Shown here piece by piece: positions 1 to 5,537 of a stretch of DNA of 9,003 bases. Numbering within the stretch: position 1 is the first letter of the stretch; every line of letters begins with the position of its first letter. The stretch comes from Candidatus Omnitrophota bacterium (GTDB lineage Bacteria; Omnitrophota; Gorgyraeia; Gygaellales; Profunditerraquicolaceae). The DNA is taken from positions 1 through 9,003 of the forward strand of contig JAQTMD010000055.1 of assembly GCA_028714595.1 (NCBI GenBank), written 5' to 3'. The notes under the pieces were generated by a model. The model was not told the DNA's origin. It worked only from the letters and a program-made list of their open reading frames with translations, and did no database searches. A program made the position numbers and the translations under genes.

Positions 1-1503
1 GGGGTACTGGCTCGGGACAGCCTTTCCTGCCTGGCTGTAGGAAACGCCGGGATCTTTGACGATATGCGGGGTGATGAAGACGAGCAGTTCCCGGTCTATG
101 TTCTTCGTGGTCTGCTTGTGCCTGAACAGGGCGCCCACAACCGGGATATCGCCCAGGATGGGCACCTTCTGGCGCGTCACTTCCTTGTCCTGATGGATCA
201 GGCCGCCGAGGACCACGGTTTCCCCGTCCTTGACTTTGATGATGGATTTGGTGCTGCGCACCTCGGGATCGCGCACGAGCTCTTCGGTGATCTCCGTGAC
301 CTGCGAGGTGGAACTTGTCTTGGGGTTTACCACCAGCGTTATCTCCCCGCTTTCGACGTTGATCTGCGGGGTGACGCGCAAAAAGATCCCGATGCCTTCG
401 GGCGTGAGCGTCAGCGACGTCGCGCGCTCGTACTCGGTCGAAGTCGTGGTCCCCCCTGCCGTGTCCGTGCCGGAGACTTCGATGGTCACCTTCTTGCTGA
501 CGATCTCGTCTTTGGTGATGCCGATCTCGGCGGTCTCGTTGTTCAGGGTGAGGATGCGGGGCCGCGCCAGGAATTTCGTGTCTTTCTGCTGCATCAGGTA
601 ATTCAGCATCATGGAATACGTGTTGCCGAAGACCACGTTGCCTTTGACGTCGGTCGTGTACAAGCTGGCGCCCCGCAGCGCCACGTCTCCCATGAAAAAG
701 CCCTTGTTGTGTCCCAGTATCATGGTCATCGGGCTGGCGGCGTTGGTCGTCGTATCAGTGACGTCTCCGAGCCTGAATCCCAAGTTGTCCAGCGCATTCT
801 TGCTGACGTCGAGCATCTCCACTTCCAGCATGACCTGCGGCTGCGGGACGTCGAGCCGCGCGATCACCTCTTCGATTATCGGAAAACGGCTGGGCACGTC
901 CGTGACGATGATGGCGTTGGTCTTATTGTCTTCGCTGACCTTGCCGTTCTTGCTCAAGAGCTGCTTGACCGCGTCCAGGATATTGGTCCCGGCAACGGAT
1001 GCCTGGGCGGTGGCGGCGCCCGTGGCAGCGGCGGAAAACTGCCCTGACGTGACCGCGGAACCGGTGAACAGGTTCTGCCGCTCTTTTTCCAGGTTGGCGC
1101 TTGACACGCTGCGGTGCTTGAGCTGGTAGATCCGGGTGATCATGTCCGGCTCGGAGATATCGTCCGCGTAGCTGACCGTGAAGATGTTCGCTTCCTCGTC
1201 GAACTCATAGATGAGCTTGTTCGCCTTAAAAAGCCTGACCATCGCGTCTTTCATCGGGACATTATCGAGATAGAGCGTGACCTTGCGGTCCTTGACGGCT
1301 TCCGAGGCGATGAAGTTCAAACCCGACTGTATGGAAAAAATCTTGAGGACATCTTTGAGGTTCGCCTCCTGCAGGTCCATGGAGATGGTCCTGTCGGATT
1401 CCAGGATCGACGAGAAGCCGGTCTCTGCCTGGACCCGGGGGATGACGAGAGATAAGAACACCGCTGTCAGAACGCTTATGGCTTTCGTATGGTGACGGTT
1501 CAT
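1..1503 (-). CDS. pilQ: PilQ/GspD-type outer-membrane secretin, 3' end outside the window
   Basis: Outer-membrane channel subunit through which a type IV pilus or type II secretion substrate leaves the cell. The frame is open for 501 codons from the ATG at 1503 to base 1 with no stop. The start is supported by GGAGGG six bases upstream. Visible layout: signal peptide about residues 1-26, cleaved after VQA; STN/N0-like domain about 40-112; N1-type secretin_N domain about 121-220, interrupted by an Ala/Ser/Thr-rich stretch at 147-173; secretin beta domain about 222-482. The C-terminal family signature is clear at 447-482 (VPILGDIP, VVGALF, ELLVFITPHIV), so probably only a short tail is missing. 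No AMIN domains are visible, so it is shorter than proteobacterial PilQ. It is the last gene seen of the pilMNOP group, 31 nt after pilP. Secretin identity is very secure; PilQ rather than GspD rests on the neighbours. Confidence 0.95.
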   Translation of the reverse strand, partial: MNRHHTKAISVLTAVFLSLVIPRVQAETGFSSILESDRTISMDLQEANLKDVLKIFSIQSGLNFIASEAVKDRKVTLYLDNVPMKDAMVRLFKANKLIYEFDEEANIFTVSYADDISEPDMITRIYQLKHRSVSSANLEKERQNLFTGSAVTSGQFSAAATGAATAQASVAGTNILDAVKQLLSKNGKVSEDNKTNAIIVTDVPSRFPIIEEVIARLDVPQPQVMLEVEMLDVSKNALDNLGFRLGDVTDTTTNAASPMTMILGHNKGFFMGDVALRGASLYTTDVKGNVVFGNTYSMMLNYLMQQKDTKFLARPRILTLNNETAEIGITKDEIVSKKVTIEVSGTDTAGGTTTSTEYERATSLTLTPEGIGIFLRVTPQINVESGEITLVVNPKTSSTSQVTEITEELVRDPEVRSTKSIIKVKDGETVVLGGLIHQDKEVTRQKVPILGDIPVVGALFRHKQTTKNIDRELLVFITPHIVKDPGVSYSQAGKAVPSQYP

Positions 1504-1534
1504 TATAACCCTCCTTCTGTCCTTTACTTGTCGG

Positions 1535-2002
1535 TTACGGATTCCCTGCGTCCGGTTGCGATTGCGCGTCCCGGCTGTACCCGCCCTGAGGCCCTCCCGC
1601 CATTGCCGGCATAACGACCTGCGAGCCCGGCGCCGGCATGCGGAATTCCCTGTTCGAAACGCGGATGGTGATGCCTTCTTTATCTATGCCGACGACGGTT
1701 GCCTCCTGGATGGTGTCGCCGACTTTGATGATCTTTTCGTTGACGATGGCCTGGGGGAACTGGCCGCCCCAGAAGATGCCCTGGATCGTCATCTCCGGCG
1801 GCTTGACGTCTTCGGCCGCCGGTTCGACGGTCATCGGCAGGTCTATCGGCAGCGAGTCCTTGAACGGATCGCGCCTGTCGGCTGCGGCGTATGACACATC
1901 CGGCCCGGCTACGACTTCGTCCTGCGCATACGCTCCGGCCCCTGCCGCAACAACCGACACGAGCACTGCAAACCCTGTAGTCAGAATCTTATAGTCGTTC
2001 AT
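1535..2002 (-). CDS. pilP: PilP-like pilus assembly protein
   Basis: Periplasmic linker that in known systems connects the PilN/PilO inner-membrane complex to the PilQ secretin. The 155-aa product starts with a signal peptide (hydrophobic residues about 7-25, likely cut after AYA at 26). The family's RRDPF motif follows at 43-47, a Pro/Glu-rich linker at about 52-70, and the conserved beta domain at about 71-123 (MTIQGIFWG, then AIVNEKIIKVGDTI, then GITIRVSNREFRM). The tail from 124 is Gly/Pro/Gln-rich and looks disordered. There is no lipobox cysteine near the cleavage site and no cysteine in the protein, unlike the lipoprotein PilP of Pseudomonas or Neisseria, so it may be a soluble periplasmic protein. 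The ATG overlaps the pilO stop codon by four bases (ATGA at 1999-2002), which suggests translational coupling. Confidence 0.88.
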   Translation of the reverse strand: MNDYKILTTGFAVLVSVVAAGAGAYAQDEVVAGPDVSYAAADRRDPFKDSLPIDLPMTVEPAAEDVKPPEMTIQGIFWGGQFPQAIVNEKIIKVGDTIQEATVVGIDKEGITIRVSNREFRMPAPGSQVVMPAMAGGPQGGYSRDAQSQPDAGNP

Positions 2003-2532
2003 GGCTTCTCTTTGAGTGTGATGGCGCCCAGAGACACCGTCGCCGATACCCGCTCGGCATCCGCTGCCGAGGCGCTGCTTTTCACCTGCAGCATATCGAC
2101 GGTAAAAAGATCCGGCGCCTGCTCCACGAGACTGACAAACGAGCCGATCTTATGGTAGCTGTCCGCGGCCAGGATCACGTCGTAGGAAGTCTTGACGTAA
2201 GTCCCTTCCGGACCGAGGGCGGGCTCGCCCTGCTTGTTGATGGTCACGATCCGCACCGAGGCGCTTTTGGCGATCGAACCCAGCGCGTCGATGGCGGATT
2301 TGCTCAGCCGCGCATTGACCGAGTCGACCAGGGTCTTGAGGCGCTGCTCGTTGCCTGCGATCTCCTCGATCACCGTGTTCTTCTGCTGTTCGACCTCAGC
2401 CTCGCTTTTCAACATCCTGATCTCCTGCTCTTTCGACTTGACCACGTTGACGGCGATGATACACGCAATGCCGACCATCACCAGGAGCAGGGCGTTTTCC
2501 TTTATCTTGTTTACTGCGGCGACTATGTCCAC
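1999..2532 (-). CDS. pilO: PilO-like pilus assembly protein (GTG start)
   Basis: Inner-membrane partner of PilN that forms the periplasmic coiled-coil scaffold of the pilus alignment complex. The GTG at 2532 is chosen because it lies one base after the stop of the PilM-PilN gene and has AGGAG eight bases upstream. A longer in-frame reading from 2607 would overlap the upstream gene by over 70 bases and add a polar extension unlike the family. The 177-aa product has a short cytoplasmic start, one membrane helix at about 14-31, a charged coiled coil at about 34-78, and a C-terminal ferredoxin-like domain. That domain carries the PilO-typical YHKIGSFVSLVEQAPDLFTV at 126-145. The order after PilMN and before PilP is the canonical one. 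Confidence 0.88.
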   Translation of the reverse strand: MDIVAAVNKIKENALLLVMVGIACIIAVNVVKSKEQEIRMLKSEAEVEQQKNTVIEEIAGNEQRLKTLVDSVNARLSKSAIDALGSIAKSASVRIVTINKQGEPALGPEGTYVKTSYDVILAADSYHKIGSFVSLVEQAPDLFTVDMLQVKSSASAADAERVSATVSLGAITLKEKP

Positions 2533-2533
2533 G

Positions 2534-4072
2534 TTATTTACTCCTGCATTCGATATTGAAATTAATGACGTTGACTTTCCCGATCTTGCCCTCTTCCACG
2601 GAGACAAGACTGATGTCCTCAGGCCGAAAGTGCCTGGTAAGCTGACCGTTCTCTTTGAGGCTGGCGGCGAACCGGTTGACGGCGTTGCGTTCTTCGTCGG
2701 TATTTCCGAGGTACGCCGAGCCGATCATCGTCATGAGCACTTTTCCTTCCCCGCCCGAGAACTGCAGTTCGCGCAGCCACACGCCGTCGGGGATGACCCG
2801 CGGGATGGCGTCAAGGTCGCCCGTGACGAACGTCCGCTTGTTGACGAGATCGACGAACATCCGGTACTTGTCCACGTAAGCCTTATTCACGGCAATCAGT
2901 TCGTCGTAGGATTGGTCGCCGCTGGCCGCGGCTATGCTGACCCGCTGCGCCTTGATAGCCCTGATCTGGGCCTTCACCGGCTGTATGCGGTAAAAATAAT
3001 ACCCGAACGGAATGGCGACGATAAGGCCGGCGATGACCAGATTCCGCAGCACGAGCGACGAGCTGAACATCGCCGGGGCGGCAATCGAACTCTGATCCTG
3101 CATCTTCGCTTTTATCTTGGAGGGCAAAAGATCGACTTTGATGTCGCTCTTGACGGTCTTGGCGACCGCGGCTGCATATGCCTTCAAGAGGCTCAGCGAG
3201 AAACCGACCGGCCGGTCGATCATCTTCTTTGCGTCAAAGAAGCGCGCTGCTATCCCCCGATCCTTGATAAAGGCCTCGAGTTCGGCGCGGTATTCATCGG
3301 GCGCGATAAAGGTGATGGCCGAGATGTTCTTCGTGGGGAACTTGCGCAGGTAGAAATCCAGCGAGATGCGCAGCTCGACTTTGAGCTTTTCCAGATTTTG
3401 GGCGAGGTCGGGCTTGACCAGACCGCTTCCCTCGACAGCGACTTCTCCGGCAAGGATGATATCCCGGGAAAACAGCGGGAAATTGTTCTCCATGACGATA
3501 AAATTGACTTCATCGTCTTCTGCAAGGTCGACGTTGACCAGGGCGGCGACTCCCCGTTCCTTGACCTTGGCCGCCTGGTACAGCCTGACCATGGAGAACC
3601 CGGCGTACTCGATCGAGTTGATCTTGGCGCCCAACTGGGTAAAGATCGCCTGGTACTTCTCCAGGTTGTCCTTTTTGACGCCGATGAACAGGACCAGGTA
3701 TTTGCGGTTGACCCTGTCCAGGGAAAGCTGATAGTCATAAACCAGCTCATCCACTTTGAACGGGATGTACTTCTTGGCCTCGAACCGCACGGCATTGAAC
3801 AATTCGTTCGCGGGCAGTACCGGCATATGAAACGTGCGGATGATGAGGTCCCTTCCCAGGAGCACGATATTCGCGTCTTTTGACTCGATATTGCCTTTGC
3901 GTAACTCGTCTTTCAAGGCAGCAGCGATCTTTATTTCGTCAGGGACCTTCTCTTCGATGCCGGCGCCGGTCAGCCGTTGCAGAGGGATCTGCACGGTGTT
4001 TAAAAGCTTGGTGCCGTCAGCCTCAACGAGGTGGATCAGCTTCGGCCCAAAATATATGCCTAACGTCTTCAT
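2534..4072 (-). CDS. pilM: PilM-PilN fusion, type IV pilus inner-membrane assembly protein
   Basis: Combines the cytoplasmic actin-like PilM and the inner-membrane PilN in one 512-aa chain. The ATG at 4072 has AGGAG seven bases upstream, starts two bases after the HTH gene stop, and gives the family-typical N-terminus KTLGIYFGPKLIHLVEADG. PilM part about 1-308: AVRFEAKKYIPFKVDELVYDYQL near 94-116 and the region around 176-210 match the actin-like fold. A DLLP motif at 314-317 corresponds to the INLLP motif with which free PilN docks on PilM. PilN part: membrane helix about 341-361, coiled coil about 364-380, then a periplasmic domain with IPRVIPDGVWLRELQFSG at 423-440. The usual phosphate-1 Asp is Tyr7, and the phosphate-2 DxG reads DLA (182-184), so ATP binding may be weakened. 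Fusion is read directly from one uninterrupted frame. Confidence 0.93.
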   Translation of the reverse strand: MKTLGIYFGPKLIHLVEADGTKLLNTVQIPLQRLTGAGIEEKVPDEIKIAAALKDELRKGNIESKDANIVLLGRDLIIRTFHMPVLPANELFNAVRFEAKKYIPFKVDELVYDYQLSLDRVNRKYLVLFIGVKKDNLEKYQAIFTQLGAKINSIEYAGFSMVRLYQAAKVKERGVAALVNVDLAEDDEVNFIVMENNFPLFSRDIILAGEVAVEGSGLVKPDLAQNLEKLKVELRISLDFYLRKFPTKNISAITFIAPDEYRAELEAFIKDRGIAARFFDAKKMIDRPVGFSLSLLKAYAAAVAKTVKSDIKVDLLPSKIKAKMQDQSSIAAPAMFSSSLVLRNLVIAGLIVAIPFGYYFYRIQPVKAQIRAIKAQRVSIAAASGDQSYDELIAVNKAYVDKYRMFVDLVNKRTFVTGDLDAIPRVIPDGVWLRELQFSGGEGKVLMTMIGSAYLGNTDEERNAVNRFAASLKENGQLTRHFRPEDISLVSVEEGKIGKVNVINFNIECRSK

Positions 4073-4074
4073 TA

Positions 4075-4272
4075 TTAAGCTCCTACTTTTGATGCGCGTT
4101 TGCGGCTTCTGAGCCAATCATCCACATCCTTGCGGTCAAAACGCCATACGCCGCCTACTTTGATGCCGGAGATCTTTCCCTGGTTTAACCAGTTATAGAT
4201 CGTCTGGCGCTGGATGCGCAAGTAATCTGCAAGCTCATCAATATTCATTAATCTCGACGTAAATCTAGTCAT
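4075..4272 (-). CDS. Excisionase-type helix-turn-helix DNA-binding protein
   Basis: A 65-aa protein that is almost entirely one winged HTH domain of the HTH_17/excisionase (MerR-like) family. MNIDELADYLRIQRQTIYNWL (9-29) forms the HTH, followed by the wing GKISGIKVGGVWRFDRKDVDDWL (32-54) and a basic tail. The family binds DNA, usually as a regulator or architectural factor. The start at 4272 is preferred because a strong promoter at 4313-4341 overlaps the upstream in-frame ATGs at 4341 and 4314, which would therefore not be transcribed. ATG 4272 also has AGGGGAAG about six bases upstream. It is the first gene of the pilMNOPQ unit, two bases before pilMN. No phage or integrase genes are nearby, so a regulator of the pilus genes is more likely than a recombination factor. 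Its target is unknown. Confidence 0.85.
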   Translation of the reverse strand: MTRFTSRLMNIDELADYLRIQRQTIYNWLNQGKISGIKVGGVWRFDRKDVDDWLRSRKRASKVGA

Positions 4273-4312
4273 ACAATCTTCCCCTGAATTCCGTTCCGAC
4301 ACTGCAGTTTTC

Positions 4313-4341
4313 ATTAAATCATAATCTTTTAAAATTGTCAA
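4313..4341 (-). promoter_or_regulatory. Sigma-70-type promoter of the HTH-pilMNOPQ operon
   Basis: On the minus strand, TTGACA (4341-4336, a perfect -35 box) is followed by a 17-base spacer and TTTAAT (4318-4313, five of six matches to the -10 consensus). A TG one base upstream of the -10 makes it an extended -10 element. The A/T tracts just upstream (about 4342-4365) resemble an UP element. The predicted transcription start is near 4306, giving a leader of about 34 bases before the ATG at 4272. Read directly from sequence; activity is inferred. Confidence 0.75.
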
Positions 4342-4463
4342 GTATTTTTTCTAAAATTTCTATTTCTTATATAAAAATGAATAATAAAACACTTCATTAT
4401 AAATTATTTTTATCTAGTTTATATTCCTTTATAAAGATATTACTTAAACTTACTCACAGGCAA

Positions 4464-4479
4464 ATTTTGTATACAAAAT
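4464..4479. promoter_or_regulatory. 16-bp perfect palindrome, possible operator
   Basis: ATTTTGTATACAAAAT is a perfect inverted repeat centred between 4471 and 4472. The core TTGTATACAA fits the general form of GntR-family operators, but AT-rich sequence produces such palindromes more easily than average. It lies about 160 bases upstream of the predicted start of the pilus operon and about 140 bases after the pseudopilin stop. The binding protein is unknown; the HTH protein at 4075-4272 is one candidate. Confidence 0.4.
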
Positions 4480-4509
4480 CAGCCTAAATGAATGCATTAA
4501 AATATATCA

Positions 4510-4548
4510 TGGATTTACCTATTTTATAAAAATCTTACCTGGATTTAC
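4510..4548. repeat. Short direct repeat, TGGATTTAC twice
   Basis: TGGATTTAC occurs at 4510-4518 and 4540-4548, 30 bases apart (close to three helical turns). TTACCT also occurs at 4515-4520 and 4535-4540. The arrangement could be a pair of protein-binding sites on the same DNA face. With only two copies in AT-rich DNA, chance is a real alternative. Confidence 0.3.
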
Positions 4549-4617
4549 ATGACGAGAAAAAGATGGAAAAATGAGGGAACACAGGGCTGCTACGGGTGGG
4601 TTTTTATGCTTGCTGGA

Positions 4618-5055
4618 TTAATAAACGCCGGTGTAATTAACCGTGGAATTAAGATCCACTCTTTGTTCAGAAGTGTTATATCTAAGGAAGACATCCACAT
4701 AGTGCACTGAAGGCGGGAAATCCTGTTCCGTAAAGTTAGGGGCATTGCAGCTCGGGTCTGAAGCAAAACCAGGACCGCAGATCCTCCTGGTCCTCTGATC
4801 GGGAATAGTGGGAGTCGGAGGAACGGCAGCCGGGTCGTCTACGACCCAGTCCGGATTATTGATCCGCAGTTGCTCAAGGGCGTAATTAACCCCTGCCTGG
4901 GCCGCATAATATGCCTGGATGCGTTTGACCTGATGGGTAGAAAGACGCGTCTGGCTGGTAATAAAACTTAAAATTATATTCGCAAGGATGACAACCACGA
5001 GCAGGATAGCCAACACAAAGTACAATGCCACGCCTCTGTTATTCAGCGTCTTCAT
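4618..5055 (-). CDS. PilX/GspK-like minor pseudopilin
   Basis: A 145-aa type IV pilin-like protein. It opens with a short basic leader ending in NNRG (5-8), the likely prepilin peptidase site after Gly8. A hydrophobic helix follows at about 9-31, then a polar helix with the AYYAAQAGVNYALEQLR pattern (48-64) typical of PilX/GspK N-termini. The residue at mature position 5 is Phe rather than the Glu of major pilins, which fits a minor or tip subunit. The rest is a small globular part with a Pro-rich stretch (79-85), two cysteines (93 and 103) that could form a disulfide, and a beta-like C-terminus. It starts four bases after the winged-helix gene stop, with only a weak ribosome binding site, so translation may be coupled. 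Full PilX and GspK proteins are usually longer. Exact role unknown. Confidence 0.72.
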   Translation of the reverse strand: MKTLNNRGVALYFVLAILLVVVILANIILSFITSQTRLSTHQVKRIQAYYAAQAGVNYALEQLRINNPDWVVDDPAAVPPTPTIPDQRTRRICGPGFASDPSCNAPNFTEQDFPPSVHYVDVFLRYNTSEQRVDLNSTVNYTGVY

Positions 5056-5059
5056 CGGT

Positions 5060-5266
5060 TTATCCGTTCTTTCTGAGAGAAATCATGAGATCACCCTCTG
5101 TTTTCTGGACTATCACGTGCCCCTCGCGCGCAAGCCACCCCAGGCTCATCAACACGTCATCACGGGGTTTGTCTATCCCCTTGAGCAATACCGTAAGCCC
5201 GACTTCCCCGTGCTGGTCCAGATAATGCCAGATCTCCCCCGCAATGATACCTATCTCAGTGATCAT
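5060..5266 (-). CDS. DUF2582-type winged helix-turn-helix protein
   Basis: A 68-aa protein that matches the small winged-helix family DUF2582: EIGIIAGEIWHYLDQHGEVGLTVLLKGI (4-31) followed by DDVLMSLGWLAREGHVIVQ (36-54) and a short beta wing. The family's GWLARE core is intact. Members fold as winged helices, but their function, including whether they bind DNA, is not well established. The ATG at 5266 has an ideal AGGAGGT eight bases upstream. A near-consensus promoter lies directly in front, so this gene and the pseudopilin after it can be expressed independently of the ExbB/ExbD group. The direct coupling to a pseudopilin gene hints at a regulatory or assembly role, which is inference. Confidence 0.85.
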   Translation of the reverse strand: MITEIGIIAGEIWHYLDQHGEVGLTVLLKGIDKPRDDVLMSLGWLAREGHVIVQKTEGDLMISLRKNG

Positions 5267-5286
5267 TGTAGACTACCTCCTACCCT

Positions 5287-5315
5287 ATTGTATGAACAAA
5301 CCGCAAAACTGTCAA
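5287..5315 (-). promoter_or_regulatory. Sigma-70-type promoter before the winged-helix and pseudopilin genes
   Basis: On the minus strand, TTGACA (5315-5310, perfect -35) follows directly after the TGA of the zinc-ribbon gene. After a 17-base spacer comes TACAAT (5292-5287, five of six matches to the -10). The predicted transcription start is near 5280, only about 14 bases before the ATG at 5266, which places the AGGAGGT ribosome binding site (5281-5275) at the very 5' end of the message. The match is close to consensus; activity is inferred. Confidence 0.7.
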
Positions 5316-5537
5316 TCATTTTTTGTTGAAGCTGGCACACCGGGGACAGACGGAGATCGATTCTTCCGTCGTGCTCACATACGTATAGGTGCAGACCGAA
5401 CAGAACCAGAGGTATTTTTCTTCCAGGAACGGCTCTTTGTACTTCTCGCGCCGCGCCAGGACCCAGAGCGCGAAAACCGCGGCAAGCACTGCTGCCAGGT
5501 ACAGGGATATTGCCGTCGAAAACTCAAGATTAATCAT
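5316..5537 (-). CDS. Membrane-anchored zinc-ribbon protein
   Basis: A 73-aa protein of unrecognised family. One hydrophobic helix (about 8-28) is followed by the basic segment ARREKYK (28-34) and a C-terminal four-cysteine module: CSVC at 46-49 and CPRC at 64-67, a typical zinc ribbon or rubredoxin-like knuckle pair. By the positive-inside rule the zinc ribbon should face the cytoplasm. The ATG at 5537 overlaps the end of the TonB-like gene by eight bases. It has no clear ribosome binding site, so translation is probably coupled. A longer in-frame start at 5585 would overlap by 56 bases and add a non-hydrophobic extension, so it is less likely. Its position suggests a role with the ExbB/ExbD/TonB-like complex; this is inference. 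Confidence 0.75.
   Translation of the reverse strand: MINLEFSTAISLYLAAVLAAVFALWVLARREKYKEPFLEEKYLWFCSVCTYTYVSTTEESISVCPRCASFNKK

Larger units (their letters stand above)
4273..4617. other. AT-rich intergenic region, probable regulatory region of the pilus operon
   Basis: A 345-base gap between the pseudopilin gene and the HTH gene. G+C over 4381-4560 is about 22% by hand count, far below the flanking genes. It holds the pilus-operon promoter, a 16-bp perfect palindrome and a short direct repeat, all listed separately. No tRNA, rRNA or convincing coding frame was seen. No clear intrinsic terminator follows the pseudopilin stop codon at 4618. Confidence 0.7.

Noticed and set aside
64..1047. 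Plus-strand open frame of 327 codons opposite the secretin
   Set aside because: The minus strand encodes an unmistakable secretin with signal peptide and C-terminal signature; the plus-strand product has no recognisable feature.
2234..3883. Long plus-strand open frame of 549 codons opposite the PilM-PilN and PilO genes
   Set aside because: It lies antisense to clearly recognisable genes, its translation is rich in Asp, His, Arg and Val without domain or motif, and its start has no supporting context. It is a shadow of GC-rich codon use on the other strand.
4075..4272. Sign of a prophage or integrative element from the excisionase-type HTH gene
   Set aside because: No integrase, attachment-site repeats or phage genes are present; the gene is packed into the pilus operon and is better read as a regulator.
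4396..4401. TATAAT on the minus strand, possible second -10 box before the pilus operon
   Set aside because: No -35-like sequence at the proper distance and no TG extension; such hexamers are expected by chance at this base composition.
4377..4487. Plus-strand frame of 36 codons in the AT-rich gap
   Set aside because: No ribosome binding site, very AT-rich codons, and no similarity I recognise; such a length is expected by chance. The palindrome also falls inside it.
4561..4617. Possible terminator after the pseudopilin gene
   Set aside because: G/C-rich and T-rich stretches are present (4585-4605), but no complementary stem could be found on the minus strand.
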